From assembly GCA_015143735.1 (NCBI GenBank), contig VKHC01000009.1, positions 1-35,554 on the forward strand: a DNA stretch of 35,554 bases, written 5' to 3'. The stretch comes from Synura sp. LO234KE. Its lineage: Eukaryota; Sar; Synurophyceae; Synurales; Mallomonadaceae. Below, piece by piece: positions 1 to 10,630 of this stretch (within the stretch, counting starts at the first letter, position 1; each line of letters starts with the position of its first letter). Position numbers and translations under genes: made by a program. The notes under the pieces are model-generated. The model saw only the letters and a list, made by a program, of their open reading frames with translations, did no database searches and had not been told where the DNA came from.

Positions 1-305
1 TCGTATACTACGAATCCGCGAAGTGTTTGCATGGCCGTATGAAACCGCTGCAAGGGGCGTATTACGTGAATTTATTTGCCCATTACCGGCCCCTGGGAGA
101 CCCTGAATGGTTTTTGAAACCGAATCCAGAAGGAACAGTGGAGCCCCTCATCGATTTAAATGGCGAGTGTTATGAAGCGGATGGAGGAGACAGAGTGTGC
201 GAATCTCCAATTGTACTGCCCACACTGTCGCCGTCGGGCCATGTGGTAAACGGTGCTCAAGATCTGTTCCAATACTGGAAGCAAGTGTCGCCTCCACGTC
301 ATTGA
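1..305 (+). CDS. Prolyl 4-hydroxylase-like 2OG-Fe(II) oxygenase, C-terminal part (5' truncated by window edge)
   Basis: The open frame runs from base 3 into a TGA at 303-305, giving about 100 residues. It covers the end of the double-stranded beta-helix fold (a YYESAKCLHGRMKPLQG segment with the distal metal-binding His and the following basic residues) and then a ~70-residue tail. DNA and protein are almost identical to the C-terminus of the intact minus-strand gene at 20172-21602 up to SPSGHVV; the last ~17 residues then differ, with an ending in PPRH instead of PVK. It is therefore a recent duplicate in the opposite orientation. The visible part has no frameshift or stop, so it may be functional, but the N-terminus lies outside the window. 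The family hydroxylates prolyl residues using Fe(II), 2-oxoglutarate and O2; the substrate here is unknown. Confidence 0.85.
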   Translation, partial: VYYESAKCLHGRMKPLQGAYYVNLFAHYRPLGDPEWFLKPNPEGTVEPLIDLNGECYEADGGDRVCESPIVLPTLSPSGHVVNGAQDLFQYWKQVSPPRH

Positions 306-725
306 AAAGGCGCAAGAGTTGCGGAGACTTAAACTTCATATAAATTATTAGTACGATGTTCTTGATTTGATAATATACGGTTGAGGACCTAAGCGCGAGC
401 GATGCAACTAACTAACCATTTAATCTTAACCCGTCGTCAGATATAGTACCTCGCGTATTAATTTCGTCTTCTGTAATGACTTCGAATGTGGCTGTTCATC
501 TCCTCGTGGATCCTCCTATTCCGTCGAGGATAGAATAGGCATATAATAGGTGATAAGTAGTAGTGAGGGTAGGGTCATCCTCTTGCCCGTCGCTCGACGG
601 GATGTTTCATTTGCTGGTGTGTGCACCTGGGAATGGGGGGGGATACCAAGAGGACTTTTAGTCTCCTCGACCAGCATCCGCCTTTAAAATAATTTACTTC
701 TGCAGAAAATCTCATGTTATAGTGA
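306..725. other. Intergenic, no gene seen
   Basis: Short AT-rich stretch after the truncated hydroxylase gene. I see no coding, RNA or repeat signature before the palindrome cluster that begins at 726. Confidence 0.5.
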
Positions 726-860
726 CCGCTATAGCGGGTGTACGTACGTACGAAAGTGTTCCGCTGCACGCGGACCGCTGTAGGGGTGGCTACAGGGTTT
801 GGCTATGGATAGTCTTTGCTACAGTGGTTCCGGCGCTATAGCGGTGGCTATTCAGAAGCA
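726..860. repeat. Palindrome cluster 1 (CTATAG-core palindromes)
   Basis: Contains the perfect 12-bp palindrome CCGCTATAGCGG at 726-737, a second core CGCTATAGCG at 834-843, and imperfect relatives between them (CCGCTGCACGCGG, GGCTACAG, GGCTATGG). The start of the cluster, including the CGTACGTACG tract, is shared in inverted orientation with 13397-13531. No coding potential is evident. Confidence 0.8.
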
Positions 861-1274
861 ACGCATACAAAGTCGATTGAGCTATTAAAATGCTTGAATA
901 TTAAATTATGTTGAGTTTACCAGTCATACCAAAGAAATGCTACTGTATTTAATGAGTAAAGCAATAGCTGTCATATTGCCAAGAATAAGATTTGGAGGAG
1001 CTCTAAGCTCAGCCTTCTGTAAAACAAAGGTAAGATGACATTTGGTCCTGCTCAATCAAATAATAGTACAAGCACTTACCAGCTCATCCTATACGCACAC
1101 TGCATTCAATAGTTACAGTAATGATACACCTGAGATTAGCCTAGAATGCTTGTTAATTTTACAGAAGACGATTTCAGTAAGTTTTCTATTTAAGACTTAC
1201 CAGTGAACAGCATCTAAGCTTAAATATATTCCGATTCGCATGAAACTATGGACATCCTGGAATTGGATTCAAGG
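726..1274 (+). repeat. Dispersed repeat module A, copy 1
   Basis: Aligns by eye along its whole length with the reverse complement of 12974-13531. Shared landmarks include GAGCTATTRAAATGCTTGAATA, CAAGCACTTACCAGCTCATC, ACCTGAGATTAGCCTAGAA and TTCGCATGAAA. The copies differ by many substitutions and small indels, so they are old. One end is the palindrome cluster at 726-860. The module contains no recognisable protein. It may be the remnant of a non-autonomous transposon. Confidence 0.75.
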
Positions 1275-1380
1275 TCGATGGAGGTTCATAATTCTGTATG
1301 TTGAAGACCTAAGAAGTTCTAATTCATATCTTAGTTTATTTTGAATATCAACTCCTAAAATTTGAGAGTTTCATTATGAG

Positions 1381-1407
1381 CCGCTATAGCGGAGCCGCGG
1401 TACGCGG
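1381..1407. repeat. Palindrome pair
   Basis: CCGCTATAGCGG at 1381-1392 is followed directly by the hairpin CCGCG-GTA-CGCGG at 1395-1407. It lies about 105 bp upstream of LINE-like copy 1 and beyond the far end of repeat module A. Confidence 0.8.
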
Positions 1408-1494
1408 TGGATTATTACACAGATGACACACAAGTGGTAAAAAAGACTCGAATCCCGCGCCCTCTGACAAAGAAGCCATTCCCCGTGGTGAAAG

Positions 1495-1508
1495 AATGGA
1501 GCTCCGCC
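1495..1508. repeat. Probable target-site duplication, left, of LINE-like copy 1
   Basis: AATGGAGCTCCGCC here matches GAATGAGCTCCGCC at 5313-5326 apart from one G indel. The block AGCTCCGCC is exact in both. Imperfection fits an old insertion. Confidence 0.55.
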
Positions 1509-1881
1509 GCTAGTTTTAAAAACGTGTTTGTTGCGACAGTGCCAAAACATATCTTAGTATTTTACTACTCGGCTTCTGCAGTGTTTCGCCTCAGAAATCG
1601 CCCAAAGGCAACTAGATCTACATAATCTAGGCCTTCAAAAGAGCAGGCGACACAACTCCCGGCTTTTGGCGCTTTCAAAAAATGCACATGCACGGCCACA
1701 CTTCCTTCATCAACGAAAAATAGTGACCGTGAGGAGGTAAGGGATTTTTGAGTATTGTTGCAGCATCGGCGCTGCATAGGGTACCTTTACTGTTTCTACC
1801 TTGTAGCTAGCGGGCTGTTCCACTTCCTGTACTAATCTATACTTTCACTTCTGAATTTTATTTGACTGATCAGTAGCTGCG

Positions 1882-2078
1882 CATCTCCGCCGGTGGGATC
1901 TATCCGTAAATTACGGCTTGGTACTAGTTAGCTATGCTTACACTTCACTAACTTTAATTCATACTTCTATTTTAGTTAGATACTTATACTTCTACATTAT
2001 GCTCTATTACATGGTACTGATACACCTGGCGGTGTATGTCCGCCGCCGGGCGATCTATGCCGTAATCGACGGCTGCAG
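1882..2078. repeat. Diverged ~40-bp direct repeat
   Basis: CTCCGCCGGTGGGATCTATC at about 1885 and GTCCGCCGCCGGGCGATCTA at about 2038 begin two related ~40-bp blocks, each ending in a GTAAT..ACGGCT motif. Their role is unknown. Confidence 0.45.
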
Positions 2079-3976
2079 TTAGCGGCTGAGTTCGGTATGG
2101 TGCGTTATGTAAATGGGGGGATTCGGTACGTGATTTCAGACGGCCACGGCAGTGGTGGTGGCTATCTGAGTGCGCTCGGTTGATGTGCCTATGGTGCTCA
2201 TGCTACACTACACACTCTTGGTACTTTTATCTACTTTCTATATACACTAGTAGTAAGATAGCTTATTTAGGTAGCTACACCAATAAGACCACGGAAAGTG
2301 TAATAATTATTTACGTATGAACGAGGGCGAGGTGTGGTGATGCACATAACATGCATGATTAGGGGTGTTTGACATGATATGACATGTGTGCGGGGTCGGG
2401 GCGACGTTTGAAGACGTGTGGTGACGTGCGTGAGGTTGGAGTGCCAACGTGAGCAGGCAGCTTGTGCAAGGTGGAGCAGGGAAACAGGTAAACAGCAATT
2501 TCGGCGGGGCAGGACTTCATGGGAGCTCAAGGGGACATAATGTAACATCAAGGAGAGGTGCAGTTAGGCGGAGCAGCTATACGAGCAGCTATACGGCGTC
2601 GAGCGTACCTGAGGGCGACAGCAACTACCAGCATCGGGCAGGAGCGTTTCCATGTGATCTGATGCGAGATTGAGGTTATGTGCATGTTAGGGATGTCATA
2701 TGTGATAGCTTTGAGGTGCTGGAGCGCTTAACTTGGATGGAGGGAGCTTCCTGCAACTGCTGGCCAACTTGGTTTGGAGAGTCAACAGGAGGTTCAAGTT
2801 AGCAAATACAGTAACAGGCATAGTAATTTCAGGCGCAAATCGACTAGGTATGAGCGGGAAACGTTTACAAGTTAAATTACCTGGATATCTTCAAGGTGGA
2901 GTGATACTTGGGGGAGGGTCAGAAATTTGTGGACGGTTGCGAAATAATTTCTTCCGATCAGAGGTTCAGTTTTAAGAAAAACTTGAATATACCCTATTAT
3001 AGTGCTGCGAGTGGTTACAGTTGTCGCAAAATTGTGCAAAATGGTGCATAATTGATCACGATCCATACTTTGGCGACTTTCGTTGGCCTAAATTTCCAAG
3101 TTATTCTGTGGAGGGATTTGCAAAGAAATAATTTGGGAAATTCTTGTTAGGGCTAAGGAATACCATAACTGCAAGGAATTTCTCTAGCTCCTCATATTTG
3201 TCGCGATCTGAAATTTGAGTTTCTGCCTGATTTTGCTATTTGATATTTTGAATGTTGATGATGCCGCAGCATGTAATTTCTGCAAGGGTTGGTTAAAATG
3301 ATTATTGCTTGATTTAAATCCAATTATTTTACCTGTCTTCATGCCTTATTACATGAGATATTGCATTTCTGCTACTCACATGACACTTCTGAATTTGAAC
3401 GAATATCACGTTTGAGTGACTGCACGTCTGTGGATATGCCACGGGCTTGCGTAATTAATTGTTTACTTTTCGTTGAAAAAAGCTTTGCTGCTGAGCCAGT
3501 TGTCTGCTCATTCGGGATTAGAACTGCATTTCTGCCCACAGTAACTAACTATAGTCAACTGTACTTGACAGAAGTTAGAACCTCAGAAACTGCTTCTGAG
3601 TTTAGTTGTGAATTAGTGGATAAGAGCGGGGAGTGTTCGACAGAAGTCAACCAACTAGCGTAAGTAAGACCTACCGCGAGCTTTCTCAGAGCCGAACTGT
3701 GTCGGAGGAGTAGCTGCTGCACAGTATTCATAAGGGCTTGTGATGCATTTGCAAGCCAACTCGATCCAGATCGCAATAAAATATTTAACTTTTCGGAAAA
3801 TAAATTTTTCAAGCAAATTTCGCGGTCGGTGTAGAAACTCGTCTCGAACTTTCGCATTTGGGAAACTGTTGAAGCTGCGATTTATGTGGAAATTACCCCG
3901 AACGTAAATAATATGCAAAATTTCCCTAGCAACAGCCAATCAGTGTTTCAATTCTCCTCAGTGTAGGAAAATGAAG

Positions 3977-4070
3977 TTTTTTTAGTAAACTTAGCTTAGC
4001 AAGACATGACAGGCATATAATGCAAAGCACCCATATGAGCAAGATTGGCCAATCCCACGAGGGGTATGGG
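3977..4070 (-). mobile_element. Small structured retroposon, copy 1
   Basis: Read on the minus strand this is a ~80-nt conserved core from CCCATACCCC to GCTAAGCTAAG, followed by an A-rich tail (seven Ts on the plus strand at 3977-3983). It matches copies 2 and 3 at most positions. The closing stem CCCATA/TATGGG and the CCC-TCGT-GGG hairpin are intact; the second hairpin is weakened by substitutions. No clear target-site duplication is seen here. It lies inside LINE-like copy 1, so it inserted later or was carried along. Confidence 0.8.
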
Positions 4071-4739
4071 CAGGCGGACCTCCTTGACTAACTACGAGGT
4101 CCTAAAAACTCCCAAGCACTCAGAGGCCCTTTCTCATTATCTAATCCTATGAACTGGTGTGGGAGCGCGTCTCGCACTGACCCCTCTCATCCTCTGCGAG
4201 AGTCACGGCTCTTGCACGGGTGGCCCTTGAGCTTTAGAGAGCAAGCCACTTCCGAGTTGCTGCCCGGCTCTCGGATTTCCTGGTGGTAGTGGCGTCTCTC
4301 TGCTTTGCACTGCTTCCGATCTCCCTGTGGTCGCTAGAACTCGATCTCGCGTCGTCCGTGGGGGCCAGATTGATTAGGGCTAGTAGAGATGTGCTCGCAC
4401 ACAGCGCTGGGCCAGGAGCGCGCGTCCCTGTACTCGATATCTTGTGGCTCAGGCCGGTCGGGTCTACCGTTGTCTATCGACCTTGGTCGCTTGTTCCAGG
4501 GGTGGGTCGTCACGGCTGAGTTAGACTGGGACTGCTGGTCTACCTTTTCTGCCTTGTTGGGCGCTCTTGGTGGTTGGTGGTTGGTGGTTGGGAGGCAACT
4601 CTGCGCGCGCTGGGGGGGGGGGGTCGGAGGGGTCCGTCGGAAGAAAAAGGTGATGAAGCAGAGTATCAATATTACTGACGAAGGGCTCTGGTCCTTCCAT
4701 ATTAGTGGCCTCTTTTAGAGCAGCATATTACAGATACAC

Positions 4740-5260
4740 TGGAACCGTCCGTCGCAAGTACGCCTCCAGTGCGGGCCGCACAGGCCACCTCCGAGGAGCT
4801 CGCACATGGGCCCGAGCGGCACAGCAACTTGGTGGTAGCAAGCCATAGATCGCATGACCCCCCCCCTCTGAAATCGTTTTTAGATTCCTTTCCTGTGCTA
4901 TGTAGTTTCTCCCTTCGGAGCTTGCCTTGTAGCTTGCCTTTCTGGTCTCGGTCGGTGTGGTGGACTGCATTTTCCCGACATGCACACCACCTTCTATACT
5001 GCGCCCCTAGTTGGCAAGATCACTGGAAAAATCGGTGTTCTCTTTATGCACCACTGTTATGTTGTGACCTCTGTGTTCCCAGTGAAGGAACCTCCCCCGG
5101 GGTTGGTACGCACGTCCCCTCCTTCCAAGCTAGGGACATTATTGCGTACTAATAATCCTACGCGCACGGATGGAGCGTTCTCCCCCTTCCCCCACTTACT
5201 TGGTCACGGAGCTTGCCATTTGCTTCAAGGGGGCTCCTAGTTATTCAAGGGGGCTCCTAG
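4740..5260 (+). repeat. 3' region of LINE-like copy 1, direct repeat of 15180-15700
   Basis: Directly repeated with moderate divergence at 15180-15700. The downstream part carries a short tandem duplication of CAAGGGGGCTCCTAGTT near 5227-5262. The reading frames are not convincingly coding. Confidence 0.65.
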
Positions 5261-5312
5261 TTGTTAGACCCTGATTACATATATGTCTTTGTCTACTAAC
5301 AATAATTAAGAT

Positions 5313-5326
5313 GAATGAGCTCCGCC
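5313..5326. repeat. Probable target-site duplication, right, of LINE-like copy 1
   Basis: GAATGAGCTCCGCC, partner of the block at 1495-1508. Confidence 0.55.
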
Positions 5327-5589
5327 ATAACAATTCGCTATTAGTATGATGGTGTACTTACTACGCAGTGCCAACCAATTTTCGCTAATATCCGACCGCC
5401 CACAAGAAAATTAACGAGAAGAGCTATGAAATGGTATCGAAACGTAACGCAGTCTTTATTGTTATCATTATTATTATTACAAAATCATACAAGCAACAAT
5501 TAAATACTAATGTAAAAAGTTATCAACTACATTTACTTTAATATGCACAAGTGTACGGGATAAAAAATTTAACCAATCAACAGGAAATG

Positions 5590-8200
5590 TTTGGAAAGGA
5601 AAATGAGCCAATTTTGGAGGAATTCTACAATAAACCTAATAATATATAAATCTTGAATCCAAGTAAATCTCCTAAAAATTGCGGTCGAATAAGCTTAAAT
5701 TTCAAAATAATAAATGTTACAGATCATATGTAATTTAAGCAGTTTCTCCAATACTTAGTGATCGTCATTTATTTTGAAAATTTATAAATGTGCATATGTG
5801 AAACTCTGCAACTACAAACTGGAACGTGTCAGAAAGTAAGGCTCCGTTGATGTATGATGTTAGGTTAAGCACTGCGGCGAGGGAATTCCGGGAGGTAAGG
5901 AAAGAGAGGGTACTGTACACGTCAGAGTGACAACTAAGAAAAATGTCAGAAATGCAATACATCGAAGGAGTAAGGGATTCGCTCCTAAAATTTCGCTATC
6001 AACAATCTAAATTCGCTTAGCTATAAATGCTACAAGTAAAAGAGTCCGTCGACAGCATCATGTCAAGGACAGAGTTAGATCGAGGTAAGATTACGCGGTA
6101 AGGGTTATATAGCACTATAAATGCGCTTATTGATTCTGATTTCTTCATCGACGAAGGGATTTTGAAGTGTGTAAATGAGGTGGTGAAGTATTGTAGTTAA
6201 ATCAATGCGTGGTGATGCGTGTGTGACTGACTCAGTTGAGCCAAAGTCGCAGCAGGTAGCCGACATATCAACATTACCAGCTGCCGATATTATTTTGTGT
6301 GAAGGTCTAAAGGGAGTGGAAGTGGGCTAAATTAAGCTCGGTCATGATATCCGATATGTAGTATTGAATGAGATTGAGAATTGAGTAAAATATTTCACGT
6401 TTTAGAAGTGGACAATACAAAAAACATTTTCTCCTACCAGAATACCAGACTCATATCGATTCCGCTAAAGCTGAGACCGCGATCGTGTGCAGTGCCTCGG
6501 AAGTCGAGCTTGATACCAAAACGAATATGACCTCGAAATTGTTGAAACTCTTTGGCAAAGCTGATGTGGTTCCCTTGGTTGAGCACTCTTTGAAATGGGA
6601 TCGTCCTAGTCGATATGGTCTCTCTAACAGCGCTCCCATAATACCAATCTTGTCTCGCGATCTCACTCTTCGATTGTTTATATTGCTTGTTATTCAGCGA
6701 CAAGGAGAACTGAGAGAGAGGTCCTTGTAGTCAACGTAGTGTGTCGAAATTCTCGCACATGTCGTCATTTTTGATTGCGGAGCTACGACCTGAACGCGAA
6801 TTTGAAATATTCTCAATTCTATTATTATATCTTTGAAAGTATCACGCATTTGCGGTACTCGCTTTTTGGCCCCAATTCAAGAGTGGACGATGAAATGTAT
6901 TAGGAATTGGACATATTCTACATTATTTCTGAGATGGTAGCAGATGTGAACTCGCAGTGGATCAAATTTTCCTGAGGACATGTTCAAATTTTTAAAACTG
7001 ATCATAACAATAAAAGAATACGCAACCGATATAGAGGAGGATGAGCTTCCGTGGGACGCCGAGGATATACGAAGATCTATTTTAGGGCATATAGTTCTGA
7101 TTTATGGGCTTTCAATACCTCGAAAAAGGAAAATCTCTAAGATTGGTGGTAATGGCATTATTGGTACCTGGACTCTTAGAATGGATTGTAAAGCGTCAGA
7201 AATGAATCTCTTAATGACTATGTGAATGAGTCTTTCTCACGCTTACATCTCCAGAAATACGAGCTGGAAATGCGGTGTGAAATTGCGAATAAATACGAAG
7301 ACTTTGAGAACGCCAAACTAACTAAATTTGCTGAATTTATAATTTTATTGACAGCGATATTCTCCCCACCATAGACTCACACTCTCACCAGTCCTCGTGG
7401 AATAGCAATAAGATGGACGGAACCTACCCCTATCCATCAAATGATAGTCATATCAACATGCACTGGATGAATGTGAAACGTCCAAGAAGTCCACGGGAAA
7501 GAAGTGTGGGGACAATACTTCAACCAATGACAAGATATATTTCCCTAATGTTAAAGGTGAGCTTCATGCTTGACTTCAGGAGACACGGAATTTAGGATCA
7601 ACTCACAGTTTTTTGATCAGACGACGGCTAACACACATTACCAGATTAACAAGATATCTGATAATATCACTCATTTGATATCAAAACGATTATAGTTATC
7701 CTAACCACTTCTTCACTGGAAACCATCCTCCACTGCAACCGCTGATTCACCGGTGTATACAAATACATGCAAACAAAGAGACAGCAATTGCTCCTCATTG
7801 ACCTGGTGGAGGCGCCTTTGCTTCAGTGCCCGCTGTCTCAGCAACTACCCAACTTCAAGAGAAGCTAATTGTGCGCATCGCAGCGAGAATGAATATATTG
7901 AATTTGTACTTAAATAAGAATTTGAAGGCTGGTGAGCGAATTATAAATATGGGTACAATTGTTAGAAACTTCAACTCGTGAAGGAAACTTTGACGCTACT
8001 TGCATCCTGTTTTAGCCATTCCACTAGGTAACATGGAAAAGTTCAAATGCCTCGAGCGAATTCTTCGGTAATCAGCTGGGGCCACTATTTATATTCTGAT
8101 TCATTTTCTGTTCTCGTCAATTAACTAGTGGGCAGGGTGTGGAAGCGTACTGAATGATGTCAAGTGGTGCGACTGGCAGGCGAGATTCAGAATTGAGCGG
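5590..8200 (+). repeat. Segmental duplication, decayed copy
   Basis: This block aligns in the same orientation with about 16560-19230. It includes the 5' flank (ATAAACCTAA near 5630 and near 16577), the coding region, and the 3' flank (ACTTGCATCCT, TAGCCATTCC, TGATGTCAAGTG in both). Only the downstream copy keeps an open frame. Confidence 0.85.
5943..7868 (+). pseudogene. Pseudogene of the 658-aa gene at 16928-18904
   Basis: Starts ATGTCAGAAATGCAATACAT and ends CTTCAAGAGAAGCTAA, matching both ends of the intact gene, but carries many frameshifts, internal deletions and stops. The longest open piece (6485-6730) covers the region around LFGKADVVPLVEHSLKWDR. Two further recognisable pieces are the ELPWDAEDIRR region near 7040-7075 and the DSHS-x-SSWN-x-K-MD region near 7374-7420. 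Decay is uneven: 6546-6636 differs from 17547-17637 at one base in 91, whereas the flanking sequence differs far more. No expression is expected. Confidence 0.92.
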
Positions 8201-9320
8201 ATTTATTTTTCGCGATTGATGGAAACTAAGCCGATAATTCCATTATCTAGATGGGCAAGAAGCGTTTAGAATTCTCGATGGTGACAGATATGCAGATAAC
8301 TCGCAAACATGAAATCCGTGAATTGGGACTTCGCGTCCGTTCTATCTAATTCTTTACTAGTTTGGTTTCTTTGTTTGTCGGTCGTACTTCTCATTTGTGT
8401 ATGATTGCTGATGATATACAGTGGGGGGGCGGGAGAACATGGAAGATTTTGGGGATTATCAATACTAAAGTATTTCCATGAAACACAAATAACCAAACCA
8501 CCTCCCATGAACCATATGGTGAATCCCGTAGCACCGAGTAGGAAGACTGAGAGCGTGGAAGATCAATAAACAACTACTGCCATCATCTACTTTCCCGAAA
8601 TTCTTTAAACTACTGTTATCTACTTCTGGATTATTTCTAATCCAGGAAGGCAGGATATCGTTACTAGCTAGCCGGGTTCTTAGTGCCATTCAAAACTGCG
8701 AAAAACAATTATTATGATGGAGAAAAATGAATCTGAGGTAAACACGGCCCATATTAGCAAAATATATTTAGACTTTAGTAGCAATTTGCGTTTGGTGCGT
8801 AATCATCAGTGGTCAAGAAAAGGCGACTGTAATGTCAAACGAATGATGCCATATCACCAGCGGTTGATCCGAACCATAGTGGCTGGGCTTCTCGAGAGAT
8901 CCAATCACCAGCAGCAGCATGCATCCACCAATTGCACTCAAGTGGACTAGTATGAGTGGTTAATAGTCGTTCATAGTAGTCACGGCCTGCTGTGACTTAA
9001 CTGAATGCACATTATATATCTGCATACTGTCTATAGCACTTATTCAAGTTTACAATGGAAAGGCGTTAGCTCTTGAAGGGATGCAAATGGCCTGACCGTC
9101 GCTCTGCATAAACCACTCATGGTTCTCTCCCACCGTTATTTTCTCATAAACTAGCAGGTATATCAACCAGGTCGTTTTCCTGTCGAATCCGCAGTCTATA
9201 TAGGTTGGGGTAGCAAAAATAGCGCTCATTCTGATTGATGATTTTGATCGCTGACATATTCTTCGTAACACGCGAGCCAACACTGCGAAGGGGGGCCCAG
9301 TACCTCAGCTTTTTCTTATC
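7869..9320. other. Intergenic; first ~330 bp are duplicated flank
   Basis: The part to about 8200 is homologous to the 3' flank of the intact 658-aa gene (18905-19230). From about 8200 to 9320 I see only short, unsupported open frames and no recognised repeat or RNA. Confidence 0.5.
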
Positions 9321-9336
9321 ATCAAGTAGCCCATCT
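9321..9336. repeat. Target-site duplication, left, of LINE-like copy 3
   Basis: ATCAAGTAGCCCATCT is exactly repeated at 10531-10546, flanking the RNase H-bearing segment. Confidence 0.85.
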
Positions 9337-10530
9337 AATGGTCATTGCATCTGCATAGGTAACTGCGGTCGCTTGGTCAGCTTCATGTTCTTGACTCTAT
9401 GCTACTTCCTGAATACTCAGCAGGGGCGATTAGGACCATTCTCACAGAATTTACCGAGCTACTGATCTATCGCACCTCCTCCCTCTGGGAGGCCTGGCCG
9501 GAAGTCTCCTATCTTCGTGAGGTTCAATCACAGACGTACTCCTCATCCTCGTCTCCGGTGGCGTGTCTCTACAACTCTTATCTACTAGGATTCCGTTGGA
9601 AAAGGAAAGATCGTTTCCATGCAGTCCGGATGGGACGTAAGCCTGGAGTATACTTGCATTGGAAAGTAGCAAGGGAGCAGGTGCGTGACTTTCCTCGTGC
9701 GGATCATGCTGCTTTCTCTTCGCGAGCGGCTGTTGAAGCCTTTGTTTTGGCTGTCTCCACGGTTCCGTTCACTCCACTCTCAGGCAATATTCTGTCGCTT
9801 GTCACTGATGGCTCGGCATCGGTGAAACCTCCGTATGGAGCAGGGTGGGATTTGGACGTTTCTTGGCAAGAAAACTCCAGTGTGGTTTATGAGGCTTGTG
9901 GCCGTGTTTCTGTTAACGCTGCTCACCCTGAATATGACGGAACTCACTGCCATCATTCGGCCGTTGCAGTGGATTCTCCTCTGCTTCCAGTAGGACCACG
10001 CTGGCGTAGAAGGTTACATCATTTATACGGACTCGGACTACTCTCAGAAGGGACTTTTATTTGGGAAATGGCCTAGGGAAAAAAGCAACTTATCACTCGT
10101 GTGCGGGAACTTCTGGACCAAGTGAAGGAGAGGGTCTCGGATGCGCTGATGTGAACAAAAGCACATACTTGGCGACGCACGGGCTGTCCGGCCGGCCCTC
10201 CGCTTTCACCCCCCCCCCCGCCCCCCATGTCCTTATCGGTGCTGCCTCCACGAAAGCGTACACATAGAAATGGGAGGTATTTACTAGGAGCGCTCAGAGC
10301 ATTGATCTGACGTTTTCGCCTGTCTTCTCATAATCTGTATATCTCTTTCCTGACATTGTGCGTTGTTCCGTCCCCCTCCCTCCGGATGGAGGTGAGAATG
10401 TTGTTGATGATTAATCGTATGTTTCGAGGAAGCCCTCGGATCCTCCTGCTCGGAGCTACGGGATTACATTCGGTTCAAGGGAGGCCATTCTTTAGGTAGT
10501 TTATTTAATGAACGTGATAATTCTCCAAAA
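9337..10530 (+). mobile_element. 5'-truncated LINE-like element with RNase H1 region (copy 3)
   Basis: Bounded by an exact 16-bp target-site duplication and ending in TTCTCCAAAA, so probably a non-LTR insertion. Its 1194 bp start within the C-terminal part of the polyprotein, consistent with target-primed reverse transcription and 5' truncation. It encodes a broken RNase H1-type region followed by ~360 bp of 3' sequence with a C run (near 10209). Part of its 3' region (CTCGG..ACGGG..TTCAAGGGAGGCC near 10459-10490) loosely resembles the ends of copies 1 and 2, but I cannot prove all three are the same family. Confidence 0.75.
9615..10165 (+). pseudogene. Decayed RNase H1 with N-terminal hybrid-binding domain
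   Basis: The first part (about 9615-9746) reads FHAVRMGRKPGVYLHW... ending FSSRAAVEAF, a typical RNase H1 N-terminal RNA-DNA hybrid-binding domain (Cauli_VI/viroplasmin type). The catalytic domain then starts with LSLVTDGSA (first Asp codon near 9807). A frameshift near 9900-9930 moves the frame; the Glu-containing helix MTELTAIIRPLQW (9934-9972) follows, then an in-frame TAG at 9991-9993, then YIIYTDSDY with the third acidic residue (10015-10041). A second frameshift near 10095 precedes RELLDQVKERV. The protein is therefore broken by two frameshifts and one stop. Such a domain pair is usual in cellular RNase H1; here it lies inside a retroelement copy. Confidence 0.8.
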
Positions 10531-10546
10531 ATCAAGTAGCCCATCT
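10531..10546. repeat. Target-site duplication, right, of LINE-like copy 3
   Basis: ATCAAGTAGCCCATCT, identical to 9321-9336. Confidence 0.85.
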
Positions 10547-10630
10547 GGGTGACTTCTCCTAGTTCGAATTCCATGGCGCTGCAGTTCTCGCCTCCGTCTT
10601 CACGTCATCCTCTGTTTAACAAGCAATCTA

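Larger units (their letters stand above)
1513..5312 (+). mobile_element. LINE-like retroelement, copy 1 (decayed)
   Basis: The 5' end (from GTTTTAAAAACGTG at 1513 to about 1690) is directly homologous to the start of copy 2 at 13700. The segment 4740-5260 is directly homologous to 15180-15700 (shared TTYCTGGTCTCGGTCG, ACCTCCCCCGGGG-type and GGTCACGG blocks). Imperfect target-site duplications flank it. No long open frame survives: the interior is full of stops and contains a ~40-bp internal duplication (1882-1920 and 2037-2078), the small retroposon at 3977-4070, and long C and G runs near 4613 and 4857. No RT motif was recognised, so the LINE assignment rests on the shared ends, the duplications and the similarity of behaviour to copy 3. 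The interior may contain other insertions. Confidence 0.55.

Noticed and set aside
3977-4070. Small retroposon core as a tRNA, U6 snRNA or hammerhead ribozyme
   Set aside because: No anticodon arm or B box, no U6 box, and no CUGAUGA/GAAA core on either strand.
4283-5240. Several overlapping open frames of 78-127 codons within LINE-like copy 1
   Set aside because: They overlap on both strands in GC-rich repeat DNA, share no recognised domain and do not align well as protein with copy 2.
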